A DNA stretch of 64,000 nt from Streptomyces sp. R44 (GTDB taxonomy: Bacteria; Actinomycetota; Actinomycetes; Streptomycetales; Streptomycetaceae). Positions 40,339 through 49,429 of the stretch are shown here, piece by piece. A program made the position numbers and the translations under genes. The stretch spans positions 4,154,001 to 4,218,000 of the forward strand of contig NZ_CP163444.1 in NCBI RefSeq assembly GCF_041053105.1. Direction: 5' to 3'. The notes under the pieces were generated by a model. It made no database searches and had not been told where the DNA came from. It saw only the letters and a list, made by a program, of their open reading frames with translations. Numbering within the stretch: position 1 is the first letter of the stretch; every line of letters starts with the position of its first letter.

Positions 40339-41550
40339 ATGCAGCACCGCATCGTCGTCCTCGGAGCCGGCTACACCGGCGCCGTCGCCGCCGGACGCCT
40401 CGCCAAGCGGCTGCACCACGAGGACGTCACCATCACCCTCGTCAATCCCGAGCCCGACTTCGTCGAGCGCGTCCGGCTGCACCAGCTCGCCGTCGGCCAG
40501 GACCTCACGCCCCGGCGGTTCGACGCGATGTTCGCGGGCACCGGCGTGGAGCTGAAGCTCGCGAAGGTCACCGCCGTGGACGTGGACCGCAGGACGGTGA
40601 CGGTCGCCGCCGCGAGCGGCCCCGGGCGCGAGGAGCTGGCGTACGACACCCTGGTCTACGCCCTCGGCAGCGGCTGGGACTCCCAGGGCGTCCCGGGCAC
40701 GGCCGAGCACGCCCACGAGGTCTCCAGCCGCCCCGGAGCGCTCCGGCTGCGCGAGCGCCTGGCCGCCCTGGAGGCCGGGCGGTCCGTGGTCGTCGTCGGC
40801 GGCGGCCTCACCGGCCTGGAGGCCGCGACCGAGATCGCCGAGGCCCGCCCGGACCTCGACGTCGCCCTGGCCGCCCGGGGCGCCCTCGGCGACTGGCTCT
40901 CCGAGAAGGGCGGCGCCCACCTGCGGAAGGTGGTGGACGGGCTCGGCATCACCGTTCACGAACACGCCGCGGTCGACGCCGTGTCGGCCGACCGCGTCAC
41001 GACCGCCGACGGCCGGACCGTCCCCGCCGACGTCACGGTCTGGACCGCCGGCTTCGCCGTCCACCCGATCGCCCGGGCCACCTCCCTGGAGCTCACCGAC
41101 GGCCGGATCGTGGTCGACGGCACGATGCGGTCGGTCTCCCACCCGGACGTGTACGCCGTGGGCGACGCGGCGATGGCGGTCGGCCCGGGCGACAAGCCCC
41201 TCCGCATGTCCTGCGCCTCGGGCGTCCCCATGGCCTGGCAGGCCGCCGACGCCATCGCCGCCCGCCTCACCGGCGCCAAGGTCCCCCACGTCTCGATCAG
41301 TTACTCCCAGCAGTGCGTCTCCCTCGGCCGCAGGGAAGGCCTGATCCAGTTCGTCACCGCCGACGACCAGGCCGTCGAGAAGGCCATGACGGGCCGCATG
41401 GCCGCCCGCTACAAGGAGCTGATCTGCAAGGGCGCGGCCTGGAGCGTCTCCCACCCGACCCTGGGCCTGCCGGCCCGGCGCCGCCGTGTCGTACAGCCCG
41501 TCGTGGGGCAGGAGCCCCCGAGCCGCGCACGGGCGGAGGCGGCGGCCTGA
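40339..41550 (+). CDS. NDH-2-like FAD/NAD-dependent oxidoreductase
   Basis: 403 aa from ATG 40339 with GGAG upstream. FAD-binding VVLGAGYTGAVAAGRLAKR at the N-terminus, NAD-binding VVVVGGGLTGLEAATEIAE in the middle, and DVYAVGDAAMAV near the C-terminus. The C-terminal membrane-binding end of true NDH-2 is short here. It probably oxidises NAD(P)H with a quinone or small electron acceptor. Confidence 0.88.
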   Translation: MQHRIVVLGAGYTGAVAAGRLAKRLHHEDVTITLVNPEPDFVERVRLHQLAVGQDLTPRRFDAMFAGTGVELKLAKVTAVDVDRRTVTVAAASGPGREELAYDTLVYALGSGWDSQGVPGTAEHAHEVSSRPGALRLRERLAALEAGRSVVVVGGGLTGLEAATEIAEARPDLDVALAARGALGDWLSEKGGAHLRKVVDGLGITVHEHAAVDAVSADRVTTADGRTVPADVTVWTAGFAVHPIARATSLELTDGRIVVDGTMRSVSHPDVYAVGDAAMAVGPGDKPLRMSCASGVPMAWQAADAIAARLTGAKVPHVSISYSQQCVSLGRREGLIQFVTADDQAVEKAMTGRMAARYKELICKGAAWSVSHPTLGLPARRRRVVQPVVGQEPPSRARAEAAA

Positions 41551-41564
41551 CGGCCGACCGCCCG

Positions 41565-42002
41565 TCAGCCCGCCGCCTGGGCGATGAGGGCGGCGATGCG
41601 CTTCTCCGTGGCCGGGGTCAGGGACGTCAGGGCGTACGAGGTGGGCCACATGGTGTCCTCGTCCAGCGCGGCCTGGTCGCTGAAGCCGAGGGTGGCGTAG
41701 CGGGACTTGAACTTCTGGGCGCTCTGGAAGAAGAGGACGACCTTGCCGTCCCGGGCGTAGGCGGGCATGCCGTACCAGGTCTTGGCGGTGAGGTTCGGGG
41801 CGTTCTCCTTGACGAGGGCGTGGACGCGCTCGGCGAGGACGCGGTCCGCGTCGTCCATCTCGGCGATCTTCGCCAGGACCTCGGGCTCGGTGTCGGCCTT
41901 CGCGCCGCGCCGCTTCGCCGCCTTCAGCTCCTTGGCGTGGTCCTTCATCGCGGCCCGCTCGTCGTCCGTGAAGCCGTCGTGGGACTTCTCGTTCGTGGTC
42001 AT
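41565..42002 (-). CDS. DUF1801 (YdhG-like) protein
   Basis: 145 aa from ATG 42002. DUF1801 core: VLAERVHALVKENAPNLTAK, TWYGMPAYARDGKVVLFFQS, then TLGFSDQAALDEDTMWP. Family related to frataxin-like iron chaperone annotations; function uncertain. Convergent with the NDH gene. Confidence 0.85.
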   Translation of the reverse strand: MTTNEKSHDGFTDDERAAMKDHAKELKAAKRRGAKADTEPEVLAKIAEMDDADRVLAERVHALVKENAPNLTAKTWYGMPAYARDGKVVLFFQSAQKFKSRYATLGFSDQAALDEDTMWPTSYALTSLTPATEKRIAALIAQAAG

Positions 42003-42030
42003 CGTGGTTCCCCTCGTGGTCGTCTGGTGG

Positions 42031-42294
42031 TCAGGACGCGGTGCCGTGCAGCCGCAGCGTGCTGGCGCGTTCGGCGCGGCGGGTCAGGAGGTAGTCGTAC
42101 GGGGAGGCTCCGTACGCCCGGCGGAACTGGCGCGTCAGGAAGCGCGGCGGCAGGTCGGCGTCGCGGGCCAGTTCCAGGACGTCCAGCGGGCGTGCGTACT
42201 CGCGGTCGATGCGGTCACGGACCCGGCGCATGCGGGTGAACTCGTTCAGGCGCTGTGCCGTGACGCGGGCGCGTGCCCAGCCCGGGCGGCACAT
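42031..42294 (-). pseudogene. AraC-family regulator, truncated after first helix-turn-helix
   Basis: 87 codons from ATG 42294, abutting the VOC stop codon. RVRDRIDREYARPLDVLELA, then LPPRFLTRQFRRAYGASPYD, YLLTRRAERAS is the first half of an AraC DNA-binding domain. The second helix-turn-helix is missing. AraC/VOC pairs are a common Streptomyces arrangement, so this was probably the regulator of that pair. Confidence 0.7.
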
Positions 42295-42705
42295 CTAGCG
42301 GAGTTCCTGGATGCGGATCAGGTTGCCCGCCGGGTCCCGGAAGGCGCAGTCGCGGATGCCGTACGGCTGCTCCGTCGGCTCCTGGACGACCTCGGCGTCG
42401 GCCGCCCTGACCTTGTCGAAGACGGCGTCGAGGTCGCGGGTGGCCAGGAGGATCCAGCCGTACGTGCCCTTCGCCATCATCTCGGCGATCGTGCGGCGCT
42501 CGTCCTCGGTGATGCCCGGGTCGACGGCCGGCGGCGCGAGGAGGATCGAGGTGTCCGGCTGTCCCGCCGGGCCGACCGTGATCCACCGCATCTTCCCCTG
42601 GCCGACGTCGCTGCGGACCTCGAAGCCCAGGGCGTCCCGGTAGAAGGCGAGGGACGCGTCCGGGTCCTCGTGCGGAAGCGCGCTGGTGTGAATCGTGATG
42701 TCCAT
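42295..42705 (-). CDS. VOC-family (glyoxalase-fold) protein
   Basis: 136 aa from ATG 42705 (ATG 42711 and 42714 are alternatives). ITIHTSALPHEDPDASLAFY, then ALGFEVRSDVGQGKMRWITV, then QPYGIRDCAFRDPAGNLIRI, the two beta-alpha-beta-beta-beta units of the fold. May be a dioxygenase, lyase or drug-binding protein. Coupled to the truncated AraC gene. Confidence 0.88.
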   Translation of the reverse strand: MDITIHTSALPHEDPDASLAFYRDALGFEVRSDVGQGKMRWITVGPAGQPDTSILLAPPAVDPGITEDERRTIAEMMAKGTYGWILLATRDLDAVFDKVRAADAEVVQEPTEQPYGIRDCAFRDPAGNLIRIQELR

Positions 42706-42777
42706 GCCCATCACGCTAGTTCCAGGCCCCGGGTGCGCGCTTCTCGAATCCTGATCGGTCTCCGCCGGAAGGCTTTT

Positions 42778-44175
42778 TCAGTGGTGGAAGCCCGCGCGGT
42801 CGGCGTCCGAAGGCACGCCCTTCTCCAGGCGTTCCAGGCAGCGGCGGATGTCCTGGGCCAGGAGGTCGACCTCGTCGCGGCCGATGCCGTGCCGGACCAG
42901 GACGCGCTGGATGACGGTCTCCTGCCGGTCGGGCGGCAGCGGGTAGGAGGGGACCTGCCAGCCGCGCATCCGGAGCTGGTCGGAGAGGTCGTACAGGCTG
43001 AAGCCCGCGCCCTCCGGGTCGGTGAGCGTGTACGAGACGGCGGGCAGCCCGCCCTGCCCGTCGTAGAGCAGCGTGAACGGGCCCATCTCCGCGATCTGTT
43101 CGGCGAGGTACTGGGCGGTCAGCGCGCAGGCCTCCTGGACGAGCCGGTAGCCGGCCCGGCCCAGGCGCAGGAAGTTGTAGTACTGGGCGACGATCTCGCC
43201 GCCGGGGCGGGAGAAGTTCAGGGCGAACGTCGGCATGTCGCCGCCCAGGTAGGTCACCCGGAAGACGAGGTCCTCCGGCAGGAGGTCGGCGGTGCGCCAG
43301 AGCGCCCAGCCCACGCCGAGGGGCGCGAGGCCGTACTTGTGGCCCGAGGCGTTGATGGAGGCGACCCTCGGCAGCCGGAAGTCCCAGACGAGGTCCCGGT
43401 GGAGAAACGGGGCGACGAAGCCGCCGCTCGCCGCGTCGACGTGGATCGGGATGTCGAGCCCCGTCTCCTGCTGGATCCGGTCGAGTTCCGCGGCCAGCTC
43501 GGCGACCGGCTCGTAGTCGCAGGTGTAGGTGACGCCGAGGATCGCGACGACGCCGATGGTGTTCTCGTCGACGTACTCCTTCAGCTGGTGCGGTCGGAGC
43601 CCGGTGGCGCCCGGCTCCACCGGGACCTGGCGCAGCTCCACGTCGAAGTAGCGGGCGAACTTGTCCCAGCAGATCTGCACGGGCCCGCAGACGAGGTTGG
43701 GCCGGTCCGTCGGCTTGCCCTCCTTGCGGCGCTTCTCGCGCCACCGCCACTTCAGGGCGAGGCCGCCGAGCATCGCGGCCTCGCTGGAGCCGGTGGTGGA
43801 GCAGCCGAGCGCCGTGCCCTCGCCGGTCGCGCTCCCGGGGGCGTTCCACAGGTCGGCCAGGATGTTCACGCACCGCGACTCGATCTCGGCCGTCTGCGGG
43901 TACTCGTCCTTGTCGATCATGTTCTTGTCGAGGCACTCGTCCATCAGCCTGCGGACCTCGTCGTCGGTCCACGTCGTGCAGAACGTGGCCAGGTTCTGCG
44001 CCGAGTTGCCGTCGAGCAGCAGCTCGTTGTGGAGCATCGCGTAGACGACCGCGGGGATGTTCGACTCCTCCGGCATCCGGTGCTTCGGCAGGACCCTCTC
44101 GCTGAGGGCGGAAGCGAACACGTCGGTCGCCGCATCGGCGACGCTCTTCGGGCCCTTCATCTCGTGGAGCGCCAC
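42778..44175 (-). CDS. gadB: Glutamate decarboxylase
   Basis: 465 aa from GTG 44175 with AAGGGG upstream (an in-frame ATG at 44160 lacks this). Strong GAD features: STTGSSEAAMLGGLALKWRW, HVDAASGGFVAPFL, and the PLP lysine in SINASGHKYGLAPLG. It converts glutamate to GABA and CO2, using a proton and PLP. No antiporter gene is adjacent. Confidence 0.95.
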   Translation of the reverse strand: MALHEMKGPKSVADAATDVFASALSERVLPKHRMPEESNIPAVVYAMLHNELLLDGNSAQNLATFCTTWTDDEVRRLMDECLDKNMIDKDEYPQTAEIESRCVNILADLWNAPGSATGEGTALGCSTTGSSEAAMLGGLALKWRWREKRRKEGKPTDRPNLVCGPVQICWDKFARYFDVELRQVPVEPGATGLRPHQLKEYVDENTIGVVAILGVTYTCDYEPVAELAAELDRIQQETGLDIPIHVDAASGGFVAPFLHRDLVWDFRLPRVASINASGHKYGLAPLGVGWALWRTADLLPEDLVFRVTYLGGDMPTFALNFSRPGGEIVAQYYNFLRLGRAGYRLVQEACALTAQYLAEQIAEMGPFTLLYDGQGGLPAVSYTLTDPEGAGFSLYDLSDQLRMRGWQVPSYPLPPDRQETVIQRVLVRHGIGRDEVDLLAQDIRRCLERLEKGVPSDADRAGFHH

Positions 44176-44362
44176 AGTTTCCCCTTCGATCAGCGATGTC
44201 GTCGACAGTCCTCTCATCAACCCACGGGGCCGGGCGGGTCGCCCGGCGGCGGTCGCGATCGTTGACCCACCCGGGTGAGGGGGCCGCCGTGGCCCTGTCC
44301 TGCGGCTTCCCCGACCAGTACGTTCCGGACGAAATGGATCATCAGCGGAAGGCCCCCACCAC

Positions 44363-45211
44363 ATGACCCCATACGTGATCACCGGTGTCGACCAGCAGGA
44401 CGCCGACACGCACGCCGACACGCACGCCGACACCCAGGCCGGCACGCACACCGACGCCCCCGCCGGCACCCACGCCGACGCGTACGCCGACACCCAGGCC
44501 GGCACCCACGCCGACGCCTTCGACTCCTACGACGACCTTCCCGAGCGCCTCATCGGCTACCCGGCCGTCTTCCACGCCCTCGGCATCGGCTCCTCCGCCG
44601 TCCGTACGGTCCTGGACTACGGCTGCGGGCCCGGCAAGGTCGCCACCCGCGTCGTCGAGGCCTCCGACGCGCGCGTGGTGGCCGTCGACATCGCGCCCCG
44701 GATGCTGGAGATCGCCCGGACGCGCCGCCCGCACCCCCGGATCGACTACCGGCGGAGCGAGGACGGCGGCCTCGGCTTCCTCGCCGACGGCTCCCTCGAC
44801 GCCGCCATGGCCTGCTTCGTCTTCACCACCTCCGGGGACATCGCCGCCCTGCACGACATCGCCGCCGAGGCGCACCGGGTGCTGCGCGCCGGCGGCCGGT
44901 TCGCCGTACTGGACGCCAACCCGCGCACCGCGGGCATCCGGTTCTCCACCTTCCGCAGCGGCGAGCCCGGCCGGGTCTACACCAAGGGCGAGCGGCGGCG
45001 GTCGCGCCGGGAGCTGCCCGGTGGCGGCGCGCCGCTGGAGCTGGTCGACCACCACTGGCCGTGCCAGACGTACCTCGATGTGCTCGGCAAGGCCGGGTTC
45101 ACGGACCTGGACGTGCACGAGCCCGTCCTCACGCATCAGTCGGCGCAGCTGGGATCCGATCCGGCGGAGGCCGGGCACCCGCCGTTCCTGGTGGTCTCCG
45201 GCGTCAGGTGA
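44363..45211 (+). CDS. Class I SAM methyltransferase with TH-rich repeat leader
   Basis: 282 aa from ATG 44363. Residues ~14-52 are a low-complexity repeat built on ADTH, AGTH and ADTQ units (12-bp DNA repeat). The catalytic fold starts at ~70: VLDYGCGPGKVATRVVEA (SAM site), VVAVDIAPRMLEIA, GSLDAAMACFVFTT, then EAHRVLRAGGRFAVLDANP. Small-molecule methyltransferase, substrate unknown. Transcribed divergently from gadB. Confidence 0.85.
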   Translation: MTPYVITGVDQQDADTHADTHADTQAGTHTDAPAGTHADAYADTQAGTHADAFDSYDDLPERLIGYPAVFHALGIGSSAVRTVLDYGCGPGKVATRVVEASDARVVAVDIAPRMLEIARTRRPHPRIDYRRSEDGGLGFLADGSLDAAMACFVFTTSGDIAALHDIAAEAHRVLRAGGRFAVLDANPRTAGIRFSTFRSGEPGRVYTKGERRRSRRELPGGGAPLELVDHHWPCQTYLDVLGKAGFTDLDVHEPVLTHQSAQLGSDPAEAGHPPFLVVSGVR

Positions 45212-45223
45212 CGGGTGTGGGGG

Positions 45224-45592
45224 TCAGCTGTCGGAGTAGCTGAAGTCCCCCACGGTCCAGGCGCTGACGTCCGCGATCGCGACGCGGTACATGCCGCCGG
45301 TCTCGGGCATGCCCACCGTCCCCTGGAGGATGCGGGCGAGGTGGAAGTGGAGGTGGGTGGGGGGCTCCACGGTCTTCAGCTCGTTCCGTACGGGAGAGAA
45401 GACGCCGGAGAACTCGCCGAGCCGGGGCGAGTCCGTGAGGACCTCCGACACGCGCTGTCTCCACAGGGCTTCCGGCGCGAGCCGCCCGGTGATGACCACT
45501 CCCCCCGCGACCACGGTCAGGGACATCTGGTTGCTCCGCCCGGCTTCCACGGTGGCGGCGACGTCGACGAGCAGTTCGTCAGGGATCGACAT
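45224..45592 (-). CDS. Conserved hypothetical protein (possibly GvpU-like)
   Basis: 122 aa from ATG 45592. MSLTVVAGGVVITGRLAPEA, then THLHFHLARILQG and GGMYRVAIADVSAWTVGDFS. The layout (beta pair, GGVVITG, then LHL) recalls the gas-vesicle accessory protein GvpU, but no other gvp genes are here, so this is uncertain. A frameshifted 3' fragment of a paralog lies at 22240. Confidence 0.6.
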   Translation of the reverse strand: MSIPDELLVDVAATVEAGRSNQMSLTVVAGGVVITGRLAPEALWRQRVSEVLTDSPRLGEFSGVFSPVRNELKTVEPPTHLHFHLARILQGTVGMPETGGMYRVAIADVSAWTVGDFSYSDS

Positions 45593-45631
45593 GGAAGCCG
45601 ATTCTAGAGGCGGGGCCCCCGGGGGTGGGTT

Positions 45632-46246
45632 TCAGAGCGGTGCGGTGTCGTCCGCCGGGAACGCGGGGCCGTGGCCGGGGACGATGACGTCGGCGGCGGC
45701 GAGGACGCGGAGGCGCGAGTCGCGCAGGACCGTGTGGTCGGGGGCCACCGGGTCCTCGACGGGGCCGTTCGGCCGCCACCAGAGGTCGCCCACGAAGGCG
45801 ACGACGCCGTCGCCGGTGCCCGCGAGGAGGGTGATGTCCTCGGCGCTGTGGCCGGGGGTACGGATCAGCCGCAGCGACGGGGTGAGCTCGTGGCCCTCGG
45901 CGTCGCGGTCGGTCCACTGGTCGTTCTCGTAGATCGCCTTGTGGTCGTGGACGCGGGCCCGGCCGAAGAGGCCGACGTTCATGGTGTTGTCGGGGTGGTG
46001 GTGGCTGAGCACCACGTCGGTGATGTCGTCGGGGCCGAGGCCGAGTTCGGCGAGCGGGCCGAGGATCCGGTCGCGGCCGGCGACCATGCCGGGGTCGACG
46101 ATCACGTGCCGGTCGCCGTCGTGGACGTACGAGACGGTGGCGGCGACGCCGGGCCCGGTGGAGAGCGTGTAGCCGGTGGTCAGGATCGTGTGGGTGGCCG
46201 TGTGGCTGCGGGGGGCGTCGATGCGGGGGTTCTTCGTCGTCGTCAT
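45632..46246 (-). CDS. Metallo-beta-lactamase-fold hydrolase
   Basis: 204 aa from ATG 46246. Metal motif is VVLSHHHPDNTMNVG, in place of HxHxDH, so the last His is Asn. LIRTPGHSAEDITLLA and VIVPGHGPAF supply the other ligands. The changed motif may alter metal binding. Divergent from the GlxA-type regulator. Confidence 0.85.
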   Translation of the reverse strand: MTTTKNPRIDAPRSHTATHTILTTGYTLSTGPGVAATVSYVHDGDRHVIVDPGMVAGRDRILGPLAELGLGPDDITDVVLSHHHPDNTMNVGLFGRARVHDHKAIYENDQWTDRDAEGHELTPSLRLIRTPGHSAEDITLLAGTGDGVVAFVGDLWWRPNGPVEDPVAPDHTVLRDSRLRVLAAADVIVPGHGPAFPADDTAPL

Positions 46247-46337
46247 GCCTCAAGTCTTCTGTGGGGCACGGTTCTTCACGAGTGGCCGTGCTGCCACCGA
46301 TCGCGGGAATCGTGCCACACCGTGCCACACTCGGCGT

Positions 46338-47291
46338 GTGCCTTTTCCGACCGTCGCCGCCTACGCCCCGCACGGCGTCGGCATGCTCGGCGCCGGGATC
46401 GTCTCCGAGGTGTTCGACGCGCGCGGACAGGGCCTGCCCGCCTTCGAGTTCGCGCTCTGCACCGACCGGCCCGGCCGGGTCCGTACCGATGTCGGGCTGC
46501 CGCTGGTGGTCGACCACGGCCTCGACCGGCTCGCCGCCGCCGATCTGGTGATCGCCCTGCCGTGGGCGGATTTCCGTACGCCCCCGGGCCCCGCCGTGCT
46601 CGACGCGCTGAGCGCCGCCCACGCGCGCGGGGCGCTGGTCGCGGCCCACTGCGTCGGCGCCTTCGCGCTGGCCGCGGCCGGGCTGCTCGACGGGCGGCGG
46701 GCCACCACCCACTGGCGGTTCGCGGGGCTCCTCGCCGAGCGGCACCCGGAGGTCACCGTCGAGCCCGACTCCCTCTACGTCGACCAGGGCACGGTGGTCA
46801 CCGGCGCGGGCGCCGCCGCCGGCTTCGACCTCTGCCTGCACCTGCTGCGGCGGGAGTACGGGGCGACCACGGCCAACGCGATCGCGCGGGACCTGGTGCT
46901 GCCGTCCCACCGCGACGGCGGCCAGGCCCAGTACCTGGCGACGCCCGTCCCCGAGGACAGCCGGGACGAGCGGCTCACCGACGTCCTCGCCTGGGCCCGG
47001 GAGAACCTCCACGAGCCGCTGCCGGTGGCGGAGCTGGCCCGCAGGGCGCTGATGAGCCGGCGTTCCTTCGCCCGGCGTTTCGCGGCCTCGACCGGCACGA
47101 CCCCGCACGCGTGGCTGCTCGGTCTGCGCCTCAGCCGCGCCGAGGAGCTCCTGGAGACCACGGAGCTCCCGGTGGAGGAGATCGCGCGCGCGGTCGGCTT
47201 CGGCAGCGCGGCGGTGCTCCGCGCCCAGTTCGTCCGCCGCCGGGGCGTGCCCCCGCGCGCGTACCGCCGCTCCTTCAGCCGTACGACCTGA
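46338..47291 (+). CDS. GlxA-type AraC-family regulator with DJ-1/PfpI domain
   Basis: 317 aa from GTG 46338; no Shine-Dalgarno, so probably leaderless. N-terminal DJ-1/PfpI-like domain (GVGMLGAGIVSEVFDARGQG, LVAAHCVGAFALAAAGLLDG with the elbow Cys). C-terminal AraC domain (LPVAELARRALMSRRSFARR, LPVEEIARAVGFGSAAVLRA). It may control the divergent MBL-fold gene. Confidence 0.9.
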   Translation: MPFPTVAAYAPHGVGMLGAGIVSEVFDARGQGLPAFEFALCTDRPGRVRTDVGLPLVVDHGLDRLAAADLVIALPWADFRTPPGPAVLDALSAAHARGALVAAHCVGAFALAAAGLLDGRRATTHWRFAGLLAERHPEVTVEPDSLYVDQGTVVTGAGAAAGFDLCLHLLRREYGATTANAIARDLVLPSHRDGGQAQYLATPVPEDSRDERLTDVLAWARENLHEPLPVAELARRALMSRRSFARRFAASTGTTPHAWLLGLRLSRAEELLETTELPVEEIARAVGFGSAAVLRAQFVRRRGVPPRAYRRSFSRTT

Positions 47292-47296
47292 GGCGG

Positions 47297-47677
47297 TCAC
47301 AGGGCGAGGAGGGCGACGGCCAGGGCCGAGCCGGCGAAGACGACGGTGTGGCGGACGTTCTGGAGGGTGCGGGTCCAGGCCGGGAAGGCGCCCTCGGCGG
47401 CCGCGAGGAAGGCGGGGACGTCGACCCGGAGGAGCTCGGGGTCGCCCTTGCGCCGGAAGGCGGCCCGGACGGACTTCACCGCGCCCAGCTGGCTCTGCAG
47501 GATCGCGAGGTTGGCCAGGAAGGCGATCGAGGAGAAGACCCAGGTCAGGGTGGCCCCCCAGCCGCTTCCGGCCAGGTTGAGCACGGCGGCGGCGAGGGAG
47601 GCGGCGGCGAAGGAGCCGGGCGCCCACCACTCGTGGCCGCTCGCGTCGAAGCGCCTCCACTCCGCCGCCACCGCCAT
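47297..47677 (-). CDS. Small membrane protein, possibly 5'-truncated
   Basis: 126 aa from ATG 47677. Hydrophobic segments WVFSSIAFLANLAILQSQLG and VVFAGSALAVALLAL. The first ~10 residues lie on the strand opposite the TetR remnant, so the natural start may have been lost. No family recognised. Confidence 0.5.
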   Translation of the reverse strand: MAVAAEWRRFDASGHEWWAPGSFAAASLAAAVLNLAGSGWGATLTWVFSSIAFLANLAILQSQLGAVKSVRAAFRRKGDPELLRVDVPAFLAAAEGAFPAWTRTLQNVRHTVVFAGSALAVALLAL

Positions 47678-48122
47678 GGCCGGCGACCTGTACGCGATGT
47701 TCACCCGCCATCCCTGGCTCGTGCAGGCCTTCGCGACCCACCTCTTCCACGGCGAGGGCAAGGCCCGCCACGACGACCACAACCTCGCGGTCTACGAGAC
47801 CGCCGGGTTCGCCGGGCCCGCGGCCGACCGGGCCGCCGCCGCCGTCTTCACGTACGTCCTCGGCAACGCCTCCTCCGCCGCCGCCACGGCCGCGCTCACC
47901 CGCCGGATCGAGCGCGACGGCCGGGACGCCGAGGAGGTGTTCGCCACCACGATGAAGGAGGCCGCCGAGGTGGCCGGGCGGTTCCCGCGCCTGCGCAGCC
48001 GGATCGACGCGGGGGCGGCCGGCGCGTACGCCGAAGGCCCCGGCGACACCTTCGCGTTCGGACTCGGCGCACTGCTCGACGGGCTGGAGGCGAGCCTGCG
48101 GGCGGACGCGACGGAGGGGTGA
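47648..48122 (+). pseudogene. TetR-family regulator without its DNA-binding domain
   Basis: MAGDLYAMFTRHPWLVQAFA, THLFHGEGKARHDDHNLAVY, then AAAAVFTYVLGNASSAAATA and GLGALLDGLEASLRADA form a TetR C-terminal ligand domain. The helix-turn-helix N-terminus is gone; the frame runs leftward into the antisense of the membrane gene. Second beheaded divergent pair in the window. Confidence 0.75.
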
Positions 48123-48124
48123 CC

Positions 48125-48346
48125 CCGGCGCGGGTGAAGAAGGAGCTCCCGGCGGGCCCTCGGGGTCGGGTCGGCTCGAACGGGTCGGAGCAGACGGCCC
48201 GGGCGGGACCGCAGATCTCGGCGTCCGTCGCCCACGTGCACGCAACCCCGCGGCTTCCCCTCGGCCGCGAGGCCGAAGCACTCGCAGCCGGTCACGACGG
48301 CCAGCAGTCCGCCCACACCCACGCTCGCGAGAAGCCCACGCCTCAT
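48125..48346 (-). CDS. Possible small lipoprotein (doubtful)
   Basis: The leftward ORF starts MRRGLLASVGVGGLLAVVTG followed by Cys, a good lipoprotein signal with ATG at 48346 and GGAGG upstream. Beyond residue ~35 the frame looks non-coding, whereas another frame (TDAEICGPARAVCSDPFEPT) looks protein-like, so a frameshift is likely. Only the N-terminus is convincing. Confidence 0.35.
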
Positions 48347-48408
48347 CCGGGAGGAGGGTGGTTCTGTCGCTCTGGGCAGCGCACCGGGGTGTACGCGATC
48401 ATGCGGTC

Positions 48409-49368
48409 ATGAAGCTGCGCTGCGCCGTACTCGACGACTACCAGGGCGTCGCCCTCGCCTCCGCCGACTGGAGCCCGCTCGCGGACCGCGTGGACGTCCG
48501 CGTGCTGCGCGAACACCTGACGGACCGCGACGCGCTCGTCGCCGCCGTCGGAGACTGCGAGATCCTCGTGGTGATGCGGGAGCGGACCCCGGTCGACGCG
48601 GAACTCCTCGCCCGGCTCCCCCGGCTCCGGCTCCTGATCACCTCCGGCATGCGCAACGCCTCGATCGACCTCGCCGCCTGCCGGGCGCGCGGCGTCACCG
48701 TCTGCGGCACCGCCAGCAGTTCCGAACCGCCCACCGAACTGACCTGGGCGCTCCTCCTCGGCCTGGCCCGCCACGTGCCGGCGGAGGCGCGGGCCGTACG
48801 GGAGGGCGGGCCGTGGCAGTCGACGGTCGGCGCCGACCTGGCGGGCCGGACGCTCGGCCTCGTCGGCCTCGGCAAGATCGGCGCCCGGGTGGCCCGGATC
48901 GGGCTCGCCTTCGGCATGGACGTGACGGCCTGGAGCCCGAACCTGACGGAGGAGCGGGCCGCGGAGCACGGCGTACGGCTCGCGAAGGACCGGCGGGACC
49001 TGCTCGCGGGCAGCGACTTCGTCTCGCTGCACCTGGTGCTCTCCGACCGCACCCGGAGTCTGATCGGGGAACCCGAACTGCGGGCGATGCGCCCGTCCGC
49101 GTACCTCGTCAACACCTCCCGGGCGGGTCTCGTCGACGGCGGGGCGCTGGTGCGGGCGCTGCGCGAGGGATGGATCGCGGGGGCGGGCCTGGACGTGTAC
49201 GAGACGGAGCCGCTGCCGGCGGACGACCCGCTGCGTTCGCTGCCGAACGTCCTGGCGCTCCCGCATCTGGGCTATGTGACGGAGGGGAACTACGGGCGGT
49301 ACTTCGGGGAGGCGGTGGAGGACATCGAGGCGTTTCTCGCGGGGGCGGTGGTGCGGGAGTTGGGGTGA
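48409..49368 (+). CDS. D-2-hydroxyacid dehydrogenase
   Basis: 319 aa from ATG 48409. NAD-binding GLVGLGKIGARVARIGLAFG, catalytic Arg in YLVNTSRAGLVDGGAL, Glu in AGLDVYETEPLPADDPL, and His in ALPHLGYVTEGNYG. Resembles phosphoglycerate/glyoxylate dehydrogenases. Substrate not predictable. No operon partner. Confidence 0.92.
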   Translation: MKLRCAVLDDYQGVALASADWSPLADRVDVRVLREHLTDRDALVAAVGDCEILVVMRERTPVDAELLARLPRLRLLITSGMRNASIDLAACRARGVTVCGTASSSEPPTELTWALLLGLARHVPAEARAVREGGPWQSTVGADLAGRTLGLVGLGKIGARVARIGLAFGMDVTAWSPNLTEERAAEHGVRLAKDRRDLLAGSDFVSLHLVLSDRTRSLIGEPELRAMRPSAYLVNTSRAGLVDGGALVRALREGWIAGAGLDVYETEPLPADDPLRSLPNVLALPHLGYVTEGNYGRYFGEAVEDIEAFLAGAVVRELG

Positions 49369-49429
49369 GCGGGGCGCCCCCGTTGTGGGGATGCGTCCCG
49401 CCGGGGCGGCGCCCCCCGTTGTGGGCGTG

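Noticed and set aside
45224..45592. A gas-vesicle cluster
   Set aside because: Only one weak GvpU-like protein is present; no GvpA, F, L or other gvp genes are seen.
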